A DNA stretch of 64,000 bases from Echinometra lucunter. Its lineage: Eukaryota; Echinodermata; Echinoidea; Camarodonta; Echinometridae. The stretch's first letter is position 1. Every line of letters begins with the position of its first letter. Of this stretch, positions 12,487 through 23,638 are shown in pieces. The stretch is taken from contig CM057171.1 of NCBI GenBank assembly GCA_029962745.1, forward strand, positions 6,363,525 to 6,427,524, given 5' to 3'. The notes under the pieces are model-generated. The model was given only the letters and a program-made list of their open reading frames with translations, was not told the DNA's origin and searched no databases. A program made the translations under genes and the position numbers.

Positions 12487-12636
12487 AGATTGGTTTTTAT
12501 CGTGATAGGGTAGATTGACCGCCGGTGTCGTTCTTGCACCATGTTCTCGAGGTAGCTTCCCCGGGCTACTGCCGGGGACCATACTACGATAATTCTGGTT
12601 GTCATGTTGACCGCGCTTCAAGAGCGGTTTTGATAT
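12487..12636 (-). CDS. Coding exon of unidentified minus-strand gene, copy A
   Basis: Bounded by an acceptor (CAATTTTAG) and an excellent donor (CAATCT|GTAAGT), with 50 codons open throughout in phase 0-0. The protein segment begins ISKPLLKRGQHDNQNYRSM and continues with a Ser/Pro/Gly/Arg-rich stretch to HDKNQS. Copy B (25306-25452) keeps the splice sites and the frame with exactly one codon fewer (one Leu) and a few substitutions. A codon-sized indel amid many one-base indels elsewhere argues for real coding constraint. No family is recognised. It could be a disordered cytoplasmic tail. Confidence 0.55.
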
Positions 12637-12784
12637 CTAAAATTGTTCAAATCAGAAGTTTGGCGTAATGAAAAATCAAATTTAGGCCTGAATTAGACTG
12701 TAGAATTTTTGCGAGTGAAACGCTAGCAGAATTCATTAGATTATTACTAGACCTAGTGTAGACTAGATTGTCTAGTTCATACTT

Positions 12785-14285
12785 GGACTCGCTGACACTG
12801 CAGTGCAGGCTGGATGGAGAGCACACAATCAACACTCTGTTAGTGTTACGTCGACGACTCCGGTTGATTTTGCCACTGTTTTTAAATCTTGTGAACCCTC
12901 AACATTTGAAGTTAAACAATTATTGAGCCACCTTTAGTCTAGCTACTGTCCACATTCATCAGTTTACAAGATCTGACAGTAATCAGTTAAAACTTGTCAG
13001 AAATTCTGTTTAAAAAATCTTGAGTAGATCTGGACACACTTGTTGGAAGTTGAATCAAGTTGTTCAACCTCTCATTCTCACCCCACCTCTTCTGAAGATA
13101 GAAAATACCTCTGTTGCTAAATGTTACTATCTACCTGGTTGTAATTATCCTTTCTTCTTTTTTTTTTATTGTTTGTTCCCATAGAAGAATATATTGGAAC
13201 TGGAAGGCTGGAAGAATTCTAGTGATGAAGATCACTACATGTAATATATACCCCAGGTGAAACAGAGAATCCTCTGAAGTGACAGGTAAGAACAAAAATT
13301 TCCAGAACATTTTTGTTTCTTATTTAGGTTATGATTACGGTAATGGATTTGAGGGGACTCCAGTAGAGCGTAGACTGTGATTATTGAATAGGCTTTGTGT
13401 AAATTTAGTTGGGCTCACTGCAGGCTTGAGAGTATACAATTAAAATGCTACGCCGACAGTCCCGGTTGAGTTTTTGTTATTTTGGTACTCTTGAAAACTC
13501 CTAACATTTGAAGTTGAAAACAATTATTGAATGACCATCAGTTTATGTCTATGTTGAAGCTAGCAGAGAATGACCACATTTTTCAGTTTAAAAGTCTAGG
13601 CCAAAGAGTTAAACCTGTGGTCTGGAAGTCTCTTAAAATCTTGAGTAGATCTGGACACACTGTCACTTAGCCCTCTCACCCTACCACCTTCTGAACCAAG
13701 AACATCTTAATGTACGAATGATATTCCATGTAATTGATTTATTCAGTTTTATTCTTAGTTTTTGTAATCCTTTTTGTTTATTATCTTATTTATTTATATA
13801 TTTGGGCAGGGGGGGGGGGGAGGGTATTCAGACACTTGCTTAATACAAGTATGGTTCCTTTGGTCTGGTTAATGATATTTTACAATAGTCCTGTTCTATT
13901 TTGGTGGCAGAGCTGAAATATTTTATTAGGGGGGATTACAGGCAAATTATGTACATGTTTGTAACTCAGTGGTAAGCTTTTCTATTTCTGCATGAAGGAA
14001 ATCTAAATCTTGGATACGCCATGAAAAGATAAGTAAACTTGGAAAGAACTGTAAATACTACATATATATTTCAGCGTAAGTATCTCTATCAGAAATGAAT
14101 TACAACTTGGATAATGATATTGATTTTTAAAATTAATTTCATTTATTTATTTTCCCCCACAGTCGGATATTGGAAGGCTGGAAGAATTCTACTGATGAAT
14201 ATAACAACCTATGGTCACAACATGTCCACTACATGTCATTCCAGTCCAGGATGAAGTAGAAAATCATGTAAAGTGGCAGGTAACA
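12785..14285 (+). repeat. Old tandem duplication of an intron-plus-exon unit, copy A
   Basis: Two adjacent units resemble each other: about 12785-13290 and 13408-14285. Both carry ACATTTGAAGTT, CTTGAGTAGATCTGGACACA and, at the end, an exon containing GGAAGGCTGGAAGAATTCTA followed by a GT donor. The units are diverged well beyond the copy A/B difference, so the duplication predates it. Copy B repeats the arrangement at about 25605-27090. Confidence 0.65.
13806..13822. repeat. Poly-G run, copy A
   Basis: G-rich run in the intron between the two duplicated exons. The same run is at about 26613-26626 in copy B. Confidence 0.85.
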
Positions 14286-15009
14286 ACTAACAACGAACTC
14301 TTCCAGGGCACTTGTTACACGAATTCATACCTCTGACTATCAATTGTAGAGTATGTTTTATTGCACATGTAAATATTTCCCCATGTACCTCTACAACAAA
14401 ATTTGTCTGTGTTGACATGGGGAGATTTCACAGAGATTCTTTGTACTTGAGAGTGCCACCTAATGCACATTGAGAGACAGCATTTCTTGCCAAATTAACA
14501 ATTGTGTAAACAGGTCGGAAACAGGAATTTACATTGCATGGGTTCTGAAATGAAACTGAAAAAATTCAGTTAATTTTAGTCATGAAAGCAATTTTTTATT
14601 TAGATTTAAGCTCCCATGTGCCTTGTGCTATCGTGAAAATAATGTAAATTTGTATCAGTGCTCCCCACTTTCAAAGCATTCATGTGTACGAAGGTTATCT
14701 CATTTAAACATATGCAGTAGGTTATTTAGCTTATGTAGAGACCCCATTCAGTCGTATTTTTTTATTTCCTTTTAATGTAGTATAATGCTATAGCGGATGA
14801 TTGATGCAGACTGGAATCGACAAATCCTGAGGGGAACAAAGAAGAGATGTATGACTTGAACATTTGAGAGTAAGTTTGCTGCTATAAGTAACCAATCCCC
14901 ATAACTATCATTCACCACATTTGGTGTAAGCAGTCATAGATGCGATTTACTGTCATTTCTGATTTTCTAGTTATACCAAAGTACTTTATTTGTGGTCTAT
15001 AAAATAAAT

Positions 15010-15265
15010 GCATTGGCGTAAATCCGGGGGGGGGGGATGGGGGATATACCCCCCCCCCCACTCTTTTGAGAGGGGGAATGGAATGTACAAATATTCCCCC
15101 TCCCACTTTTTAAAAGAATAAATGATATTTGAATTAATTAGTTAATACAATTTTTGATAATCTGTCATAAACAACCATCATATTTTAGAATTTCTATTTG
15201 AAAATGCAATTTAAAACCAGAAAAGCACTTATTTTTGGCTCGCTTGCTTCGCTCGCTCATCAAAT
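15010..15265 (+). repeat. Truncated hAT-like repeat with poly-G edge, copy A
   Basis: Begins CATTGGCGTAAATCC, then a G run, a mirrored C run, TTTTTAAAAGAATAAATGATA and finally CTCGCTTGCTTCGCTCGCTC. The same order in inverted orientation forms most of the complete element at 39507-39943. Here only the left terminus is present; no GGATTTACGCC follows. Copy B has it at about 27817-28080. Confidence 0.6.
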
Positions 15266-16539
15266 TTTAGAATTTTCGTTTGAAAATGCGATTGAAAAAC
15301 AGAAAAGGGCCCTTGCATTACCAAGTATTACTGAATTACTGTATGAGCGTAAGTTTTCTTAAGTACTTTATATCTTGCTGAATCATGTATGGTATAGTTG
15401 GACTACCAGAAATATGAAATTCTAAGATGTCAGTAGGACAGAATATGTGTAGCTGGATTCGCTCACTTGCACACTCCTATCTTCTGCATTTTAGTCCTTC
15501 TTGCAGGTGTCTGAATGTTGTTGAATCCTTATTAAATTCATGTAAGATATTATTTGTTTATTTTCTCCACAGAGTTCTGGATTATGACTTTGGCTCATCC
15601 TTCCTGATGCCTAGATTACAGCCTTGATGGTGACTGCAGACATTTACTCCCTGAAAATGCTTTCCTTCAGATAATAGCAAATATTTTTTTTTAAAGATAT
15701 GATTTTAACACAACATTTATCACTAAATGTCCCATTGAATATCACATTAAATGAAAGCTACGTAGTAAATATTTCGGATTTTTTTTTTTCAATGATTACA
15801 GTCAACTAATCTTGCATTAGAAAATTATATACGTATATAATGAAATGGACACAATTTCAACTACCATCTCAAATTTAGAATAGAGAAGAAAGGCTTTTAC
15901 TTTTATTTGCTTTAAACGAATCTAAATCACGAATTTAGGAACTCATCATTGTTCAATAGCCCCTAGACTTCTATGGGGATTGGCAAGATGCCTGCAAATG
16001 TTGCATCGAGTTAACTTCAGTTTTGTATGTTTGAAGTTAAAATGTGTTGAATCATTAAATTATTATTCTAATTATAGTTTACTATCCGCAAATGACTGAA
16101 TGGCCTATTTTTTTTTATTTTCGACCCCCTACATGCATTGAACACTCACTGGAAGATTAACCTGTTTTTACGGCATTTTAAGAAATATTGTTTACCAAAA
16201 ATAATATCCCTTAAGAAAGTATGGTTGCGAAGGAGGGGGGGGGGGGGGGGGGTAATACACTGTACCTCCATGTGCAATGTGAAGGGCTGTTGAAGGTAAA
16301 TAAGGCCATATCAGGAATTTTTTCCTGGAGCCTGAGGGGCAAGAAATTGTTGATTTTTGAGGAAACGTGCAAGTGAGGGAACAAAGTGACCGAGTAAGAG
16401 CTTGTGCATGTTTAGAATTGAAATAGAATGATCTGGATGTAATTTAGGGCATTTTTCAAAAAAGAGAAAGTGAGAAAAATATGGGGGGTGAAAAATCCTT
16501 TTTATAGGGGGAGGGGGCCGGAAGGTAAACCCGAAAGTG

Positions 16540-17010
16540 TGAAGGCTTGAGAAGGTTGAAAAAGATAGTGATGTGTCAAATGTAAATTGCTCTAGCCAAT
16601 CTACAAGAGAAAGAAAGTTACATGTGTGCCGAGTGAAAAAGAGTGGATATCTTGAAAAGAAGTACTTTTTAATAGTAAAATCTGTGAAACTAAAATCGGA
16701 GTGCTTACATTATCCGGTAAAAGGAGTGCCAAACAAGAGTGAAAGAAATAAAAGGATGCTTGCATTTGATAATGAGTGAAAGTGAATTTTAAAATTAAAT
16801 ATGTGTACACAAAGACTGAAGTACAGTTAGAAAGAAATAGTGATAGATTATTTCATTTGACTGTTTCAGACCTTCATGTAGAAAGAGTTTTAAAAGGAAG
16901 GATCCAACCAACTATTGTAGAGGCCTCCGATCGAAAATTCATCGACTCGAAGATATAGCACAGCTGTTGGGTACCCAGTCTGAGTCAGGTGTTAGGTAAA
17001 CAAGCGAGAA
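16540..17010 (+). pseudogene. Possible degenerate coding stretch, copy A
   Basis: Two overlapping plus-strand frames read on from each other, one ending KRMLAFDNE and the next including VYTKTEVQLERNSDRLFHL and RVLKGRIQPTIVEASD. In copy B (29370-29817) a small change keeps the second frame open further, giving KIHRLEDIAQLLGT before a stop. The composition is protein-like, but frames are broken in both copies and no family is recognised, so it is at most a decayed gene or element fragment. Confidence 0.25.
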
Positions 17011-17210
17011 GGATGGTTTCCAAATAGTAGTAATAGGCTCCGCCCCTATACTATTATTTTTTTTTTTTTGTGATATCGATAACCAGTTTAAGTGCGTTGA
17101 CAGGCGCATCAGAATGGCCGAAGTTGATTTGCTACATCCCTTGCGCGGCCCCGCGCGCAATGTGTGAATAAAATTACACTAAATACATATATCACGCGAT
17201 TTGACCTTAC

Positions 17211-17269
17211 CTCTCGCGCTGATGTCTGCATTGTCCTGGCAATCGCGTACAATTTGTCATCTGGGTATG
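17211..17269 (-). CDS. Short candidate coding exon, copy A
   Basis: Strong acceptor (CTCTCCTTCACACAG|) and donor (GCGCGAGAG|GTAAGG) on the minus strand bound 59 bases that read YPDDKLYAIARTMQTSARE in one frame (phase 1 in, 0 out). Copy B (30029-30086) has lost one base and its donor reads GAAAGG, so one of the copies is wrong or disabled. The phase-0 end fits the phase-0 start of the next exon at 12487-12636. Confidence 0.35.
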
Positions 17270-17297
17270 CTGTGTGAAGGAGAGCATCTTACAAAAT

Positions 17298-17370
17298 GCA
17301 TAATTCATGACAGCTCATGAATTATTGATTGGGGCTTATTTCAGCTTCTAATGGATGAAAGCTTATAGCT
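17298..17370 (+). repeat. Right partner of the inverted repeat pair, copy A
   Basis: Contains TGATTGGGGCTTATTT and CTAATGGATGAAAGCTTATA, inverted with respect to 12103-12187. In copy A the tail GCTTATA is duplicated; copy B reads GCTTATAGCGGAGCC, closer to the left partner. Confidence 0.45.
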
Positions 17371-17890
17371 TATAGCTAGGGGGCTTGGTTTGGACTGATA
17401 TGAACATCATCATGCCAAATATAAATTAGAAATGACCTTTCCGTTATGAAGATATGATCATGACATGATATTTACAAAATGGCGCCGGAATGACGTCACG
17501 ATGACCTGATGACTTTAAAAAATATTGGAGAAACTTGACCTTCTGACTAATAAGTGACGAAAATTGATGCATTTTGAGCCAGCCGATTCGTCTGCACAAA
17601 AATTGTAAAGAATAAAAATAAATAAATTTCTGATGAAATTAAAAGGTGATCTGTCAAAGATGACAGACCACCTAAAAAAAAAAGAAAAATGACTATATGA
17701 AATATGCTGTATGACTTTTTGACACTACCAAAGCTACTTATTGTTAACATGATTTTTTTGACAACTCTCAATATGTTTTTTGACACACATAATCAATATT
17801 CTCATTTTCCCCGTAGATTGCATATTTTCTTAAACCAACCGAGGATATATTTGATCTGATTTGATTTGATTTGTTCATTCCGGCTTCATT

Positions 17891-17922
<32 letters not shown>

Positions 17923-17985
17923 TAGACGACTTTATTATTTATTCTTTAGCATAAGGCTAATCTATCATAAGGTCCAGATATGTTA
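17891..17985 (-). repeat. Microsatellite-anchored retroposon-like tail, copy A
   Basis: A (GTA)n run at 17891-17922 is followed by TTTAGCATAAGGCTAATCTATCATAAGGTCC written across 17944-17975. Nearly the same block follows GTA runs at 30718-30801 (copy B) and at 43441-43500, and without the run at 43404-43430. On the minus strand the order is a conserved block and then (TAC)n, like the 3' end of a LINE or SINE that ends in a short tandem repeat. Confidence 0.55.
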
Positions 17986-18112
17986 CGTTTGAGTGTTTTC
18001 TCCTTTACGAGACAATGAAAACATTTTTTCCCCCAAGAATATAAGAAAATTTTAGGAGTTCTGTGTATAAAACATACTGACATGGCTGAGGGTTGTCCAC
18101 AAATGATATTAC

Positions 18113-18303
18113 CAATAGCTTCGGTAGTATAAAAAACAGAACATTCCGTGTCCCATTTCGTTCAAATTATCGTCGATCATTTCATTCCGTCTAGCTTCAG
18201 AAAACTCCTTGAACTGAGGGTATAGGCGTCCTTTAACAGTTTCAACATAGTGACAATTTGCATAGTTTTCAACGTAAAAATTTTTTGTAAAGGCCACAGA
18301 TAG
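18113..18303 (-). CDS. Candidate coding exon of the minus-strand gene, copy A
   Basis: Acceptor ...CATCGTTATAG| and donor ...GCTATTG|GTAATA. The 63 codons are open, beginning LSVAFTKNFYVENYANCHY and including KGRLYPQFKEFSEARRNEM. It joins in phase 0 to the proline-rich exon upstream. Read through, it would instead stop at TGG TAA. Copy B (30933-31122) has several one-base differences that break this frame, so the exact reading is uncertain. The pattern is loosely reminiscent of the TASOR-type pseudo-PARP region, but I would not name it. Confidence 0.4.
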
Positions 18304-18593
18304 CTATAACGATGTGATCATTTATTATGTCGAAAACATTGCTCGAATCACCCCCACCTCGATAAATATACATGAATATATCGTAATGATACTTAACACA
18401 ATAGGGGAGGGGGAGAAATCTCAAGAGAAAGCTAAAGTGAACAACGAAGAAATTGCAGGCCAGAGTCTTTACAAGCTTTGCAAGGTCTACTACACGAAAT
18501 ACGTCTCCCCAAGCTTAAGAGCCCCGGCAATAGCTATAAAATGATTACTTTGCTGGTAGTTTGAAACAACACTAACTTGCCAAGAATACTCAC

Positions 18594-18797
18594 CTCTCGT
18601 ATTTTCCTTTGTATATGAGCTGGTGATCTTTTTGGCGGGGGTAGAAGAGGTACCTTTGGCTTGAAGTTTGCAGGTACTGTGGAGCAGGCAACACGTTCAT
18701 TTTCGGCTATTTGTATGAGATCGAATACTGAGAAACCGGGTGGTGGCCTGGCTACTAGTGGCGGAGGACCGTTCTCACTTGTGTACCGATTTATATT
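18594..18797 (-). CDS. Proline-rich coding exon with PPPGF motif, copy A
   Basis: The best-supported exon here: acceptor ATATTCTTAG|, donor CGAGAG|GTGAGT, and 204 bases giving 68 open codons in phase 0-0. The segment begins NINRYTSENGPPPLVAR, continues PPPGFSVFDLIQIAENER and ends with an LLPPPKRSPA stretch. Copy B (31412-31615) is also fully open and the same length, with four or so amino-acid changes and compensating indels near the donor. PPPGF is a known ligand type for GYF domains (established for the motif, not shown here). No family is recognised. It lies next to the membrane-helix exon, so it may be a cytoplasmic linker. Confidence 0.62.
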
Positions 18798-19100
18798 CTA
18801 AGAATATCAAGAAAATAATATTTAAAAAACGAGAAACATATTTCTAATAACAAAAGATGTTGAAATAATTCACAATTTATATACCATAAGTTTCAAGGAT
18901 TGAAATAGAAAAGGATCGTGATTTAACATACACCTGTTACAGGATAGGTTTAAATTAACGCAAACAAAAAAGTTATTTTTATTTGTAAATAAATCAGGGT
19001 TAAAATGAAGGCCTCTTGTAATAAACTCTGCTCATTTTGAAAGTGACATTTAAGTTTTTGATTCTTATCTACATGCATTCATTAATCTTCATTTATTTAC

Positions 19101-19208
19101 AGTTTTCTTTCTGAAATTCATCATAATGATAAAAATCATCAAAGATAGGAAGATGAAGTATACTGAATATGCAAAAGGTCAATGTTTCTTCTGGAAAGGC
19201 TAATGGTT
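19101..19208 (-). CDS. Candidate membrane-helix exon at contig end, copy A
   Basis: The acceptor AG is the two bases against the N gap, and the donor is GAAAACT|GTAAAT. Copy A is 108 bases and copy B 110, so the frame differs between copies, as expected in a low-coverage contig end. Copy B gives the frame that fits the next exon (phase 0). See 31919-32028 for the reading. Confidence 0.35.
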
Positions 19209-19210
19209 CT

Positions 19211-19710
19211 NNNNNNNNNNNNNNNNNNNNNNNNNNNNNNNNNNNNNNNNNNNNNNNNNNNNNNNNNNNNNNNNNNNNNNNNNNNNNNNNNNNNNNNNNN
19301 NNNNNNNNNNNNNNNNNNNNNNNNNNNNNNNNNNNNNNNNNNNNNNNNNNNNNNNNNNNNNNNNNNNNNNNNNNNNNNNNNNNNNNNNNNNNNNNNNNNN
19401 NNNNNNNNNNNNNNNNNNNNNNNNNNNNNNNNNNNNNNNNNNNNNNNNNNNNNNNNNNNNNNNNNNNNNNNNNNNNNNNNNNNNNNNNNNNNNNNNNNNN
19501 NNNNNNNNNNNNNNNNNNNNNNNNNNNNNNNNNNNNNNNNNNNNNNNNNNNNNNNNNNNNNNNNNNNNNNNNNNNNNNNNNNNNNNNNNNNNNNNNNNNN
19601 NNNNNNNNNNNNNNNNNNNNNNNNNNNNNNNNNNNNNNNNNNNNNNNNNNNNNNNNNNNNNNNNNNNNNNNNNNNNNNNNNNNNNNNNNNNNNNNNNNNN
19701 NNNNNNNNNN
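19211..19710. other. Assembly gap of 500 Ns
   Basis: Exactly 500 undetermined bases, a conventional scaffold-gap size rather than a measured one. The flanking sequences are the two ends of the duplicated segment, so the true gap is probably negative (an overlap). Confidence 0.98.
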
Positions 19711-21931
19711 ATTTTTTTTTCACTAACAAGTTTGCTTTCAGATAATGCCTTTGTTTATTTGTTTCCCAATGTGGAAATTATAATATCTTTGAAAAAACAA
19801 GGTTGCATTCAAACCGTTCCTTCCGCTTAATCAAGAACACGAAGGAGAAAAGGTGTCGTGGAACTCAATCCATCCTGGGAGCTCGAGAAGTAAACGATCA
19901 ATCTAAAGGGGCTCCCTATCGTGTACCACACAGACACCCACCACTTCCTCTGGCATCCTTGATCAAATCACCAGTGTGCTCCCTATCTCTCCGTGTGTCA
20001 GGCAGTGAGAGAGAAGGTGTCCAGTAGGAAGGGAAAAAATCGCTTAAATGCTGCTGAAATAGACATGCAGGGGGCGGACGAGTTGATGGATGTAGTCATC
20101 AAGGATACCTGGTAAAAAAACTAGGGTTTGTTTGCCTGGAATTACCGGCCTATTGAAATTAAGTAAGGTCAAACTTTAATTAATCGTATGCTGCAAGTGC
20201 TGTGTCACTTCTTAGTACTGTACTCTCATGTAGAATTGATCGTTATTTTTTTTGTTTGTTTACTTGTTTTTGCACTGTTTCTTTGATAGTTGTTGTGTTG
20301 TTCGTCTGTCTTTGACACGTTTGCGTTGTTGCTGTAATTGTTGTGTTGCTTGCAGTATTGAAGAATCCCTGAATGAAATAATGCTGTGGAAAACAATTGC
20401 AATCATCAGGTTACAGAAGAAATATGTTCTTTTTAATATTCATAATCATTTGTTCCAGGTTCTAATAAAATTCTCAACATGCTTAATGATCAAGGAGGAA
20501 GTTACTTAAACGAACTTGTATTCTGTTACCTATTTAAGACCAGGTATATGTGTCACATACACATAACTGTATAAATAAGAATGTTATTAAATAACGGTGT
20601 TATGATGCCAATAAATAACATCATTCATACTTTTTTTTCCAATCAATCATCACTGCGACAGAAGTTTGATATAATCATCATAAACTGAAGTACGATAAGT
20701 GCTTTAAATCTGGTTTCCACAATAGTAAAATCATATGTAATAAAAATCTATGTGCTAATTGTATCTTTCTATGAAAGTATCGTTTTACATGTTGTTCCGT
20801 ATTTGCCACAAATTTCCAGTTTGTTTCATGTACAAAAATGAGGCCTTGTGAACCTCACGACATTAGTTGTTATAAACAATTAATGTATAGAAACATGTTA
20901 GATTAAGTCCAGTAACACGATGAACTACTTACATGCCCAGCATGTCTTGGACACAGGTGAAGTGAAATATGTCGTTGGAAAAAAATGAAAACACATGAAT
21001 TTTCAGAGCAGAACAGAGGTGATAGATATACCTGTGCTCAAAATCACTGACTTGTTAAGTGTGAACTGGCCTGATTACGTCACCAAAACATTTTAACCCT
21101 TTTAAAAATCTAAATTCGGTTTTTTTCTCAGACTTTTCGTTATCCTCCTTGTCTCATTTTCATGCTCTGTGTTACTTGATTGCATGCTTTTCCTCTCAGA
21201 CCTGATTATTATTTTCTTCAGGAACAGACGAGGGTGGCAGGATGTCCAACTGATGACCCGTCATGAATCAAACGCCCCCAACCTCCGCTAGCGATGATAG
21301 ACCTCTACATTGAAATACTGGACAACTATTACTTTAACCTGCAGCACAAATAGAGCGATTAATCGTGACATTTTGGGGATTTTACGATCACGTAGCCCTT
21401 TAAAAAGGCAAACCAGTATTCATATATGGACCTTTAAAATTCGATACCTTTGGCTCTCTAACCTACTAACCTTTCGTTCAACTATCGAGTTTCTTGAAAG
21501 ATGAATGAGACTGGTGGAAATAACTTATCTGAAAAGCATCACTAACCCAAGAGTGAAGGCTGCAAAATGCGTCCCATGTTTGCCGTCCACTTCAGCATGT
21601 TCAAGCGGAAGTTTTCTGTGTACAAGCTGTTCTATCAACACAGATTGGCTTTTAAAAGCATTTTTCGGCTCTTATATTTCTCGCCCTAAAGCATGCCCGA
21701 TGACGACTGTCTGATATACCTGGAAGAGTGTCATTCCTCTAGGATATTTTGAATGATACGGAGTGCTATAAATGACTGACCGGTGGCATAACGAGGCACG
21801 TACCGTTGATTGGTGCTGACCTTTACCGGGTTCGAAACTTACTATAGGTGAATGCAAAGCGACGAGCATAAGGGATACATAGAGTGACATCTTCTCAATT
21901 TCTTTCTCTTAAAGACCTTTCTTTTATTTAA

Positions 21932-22489
21932 CGGAAATGCAATCCAGGCATCAGTGTGCTCTTAGAGAATAAAGATGACCAAGTAGAGTAAACAGTGAAA
22001 TTTTGAGCCAAATCGGACATCTGTTCAGAGTTATGAATTTTGAAACTTTCATAAAATCCCTATTATGGGGATCCTTGAGGTGCATGGCAACTTTGTCAGC
22101 ATATGTGATGTCATCGTGGACACTCTCAATTCATTTGTACATAAGTTTTCAAAATAATTGATTTATATGAAATTTCAAGTCAGGAATCAACATAATTTTC
22201 CCAAAATGCTTGTAGAATTGATATAGCCATGTCATACTCAACAATAAATCAAAATAATTTTGATTTAAAAGTTAAATTCTGTGTATAAATGAATCGAGAG
22301 TTGTCCACGATGACAATCACAGATGCCTGGCAACGTTGCAATTCAAGGATCCCCATATAAGGATTACATAAACTTTCAAAGTTGATACCTCTTGAAAGAT
22401 TGTCAAATTTTCCTCAAACTTTCACTGTTTGCTCATCTTGTTCTTCTTCATTCACTGGAAGCACACTGATGTCTGGGTTGCATTCTCCT
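21932..22489. mobile_element. Foldback MITE flanked by TTAA (piggyBac-type), copy B
   Basis: Allelic counterpart of 9086-9653. The left end has lost bases (TTTAACGGAAATGCAATCC), while the right end GGTTGCATTCTCCTTTAAAG is intact. Confidence 0.7.
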
Positions 22490-23557
22490 TTAAAGGGTAA
22501 TTACACGGGGGCGTCGGCGCTGTCAGGGAGCTAACCCCCTGTCATCATTTTAAAGATAAAATCACTGTTTCTGAGATATTAATTTGTTGCATGCGATACT
22601 GATACCTATTTGATTGGGTAAACTAGCTAGGATTCTTACAAAAATAAAATCACCCCGCACAATCCCTCTTAGTTGCCATAATATAACTGTAGTTGCAGAA
22701 ACTTTCCCCGTTTAATAGCTAGGGCCATGTTAGTGGGTGTTGCATTTATAAGTGTTTTCGATTGATGGCCATGGAGAACTGATGAAACGGGATTCTAAGA
22801 AATCTTGTCAATCTTCATGATCTTCTAAAGAAAGAAGAAGGAAAATAGTATCTTCTTAAAGGTCATTTCAATGTATGAATGGACGGAAGGAAGATTTGTT
22901 TTGTTTGATCGGCTATAGGCGTTGTGCACAGGTATAGTCTAGAGTTTTATCTCAAGAGTCGGACAAAAAGATACTATCTTTGATGTCGACGTAAACAAGT
23001 ATGCTTTACAAAGACCACGCTCAAAGCGGGGCCGAAGATAGCTTCAGTTCACCAATTAGATTCTATTTTCACATATACATGCAACGCTCCATTGCAAATC
23101 AAGTAATTGATTCAGAAAACGTAAGTGGCAGCAGTCAACGCAATTCCAGCAAGGAAGCAGTGGCAATTTGCCGGCTAAAAACAAAAGCAGACCGATAAAT
23201 CAATGAAAGATCAGTGAATGAGGCGATTTCAATAAGGAAATTGTTACGTGAATGTGAGTTTAGATCTCCATTCCACACTTTCAGATGATGCAAAGTCGTC
23301 AACTCAACTCTTTTTTTTCTCCAGACATTTCATTTTTATATATCCTACCCTGTCAAGAACAGGGCCGTGAATGTTAAAGGAACCAAAATCCACAAGTCAT
23401 ATAGTTTTTAAATCAAAGCTCAAACATTCTAAAACAAACAGAGAATTTGAAAAAAATCGGACACGGCAAAAAAAACCCCACAAAAAACAACAAACAAAAA
23501 AAAAAACACGAGACATTTGAATTCGTCACATGACAATTAGGTGGTCTGTCGGCATTT

Positions 23558-23638
23558 TTAGGTTTCGACATGGATAGTGATAAAGTCGTTGGTAAAGACT
23601 ATTGATAAAATTTTTACGTCTCGATAGAAGACTAACGT
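23558..23638 (-). CDS. Candidate terminal coding exon, copy B
   Basis: Counterpart of 10729-10809 with the same 26 codons and stop. Confidence 0.27.
   Translation of the reverse strand, partial: TLVFYRDVKILSIVFTNDFITIHVET

Larger units (their letters stand above)
12225..15700 (+). ncRNA. Spliced plus-strand transcription unit (lncRNA or decayed gene), copy A
   Basis: Inferred exons: one ending at 12339; 13185-13285 (TTCCCATAG| ... GACAG|GTAAG); 14163-14279 (TTTCCCCCACAG| ... TGGCAG|GTAAC); 14781-14869 (TTTTAATGTAG| ... GAGA|GTAAGT); and one from 15573 (TTTTCTCCACAG|). Internal exon lengths (101, 117 and 89 bases) are identical in copy B, although introns vary. Frames are mostly closed: the 101-base exon has stops after HYM, and the 89-base exon stops in every frame. 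The last exon opens for 17 codons (VLDYDFGSSFLMP...) and then stops at 15625. The 14163 exon is closed in A but fully open in B. I favour a non-coding RNA or a gene losing its frame. No transcript evidence is available. Confidence 0.45.
6846..19210 (+). repeat. Duplicated segment, copy A (abuts the gap)
   Basis: Colinear with 19711-32030 over its whole length. Differences are scattered substitutions and many one-base indels, often in homopolymers, with a few longer indels. It starts in unique sequence and ends on the base before the N run. The last block (GGAAAGGCTAATGGTTCT) matches 32013-32030 of copy B, which then continues into unique DNA. This is what two overlapping contig ends look like. 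Everything inside is annotated for both copies but probably exists once per haploid genome. Confidence 0.95.

Noticed and set aside
19139..19745. Open frames of 185-196 codons across the N run
   Set aside because: They consist almost entirely of undetermined residues and exist only because Ns contain no stops.
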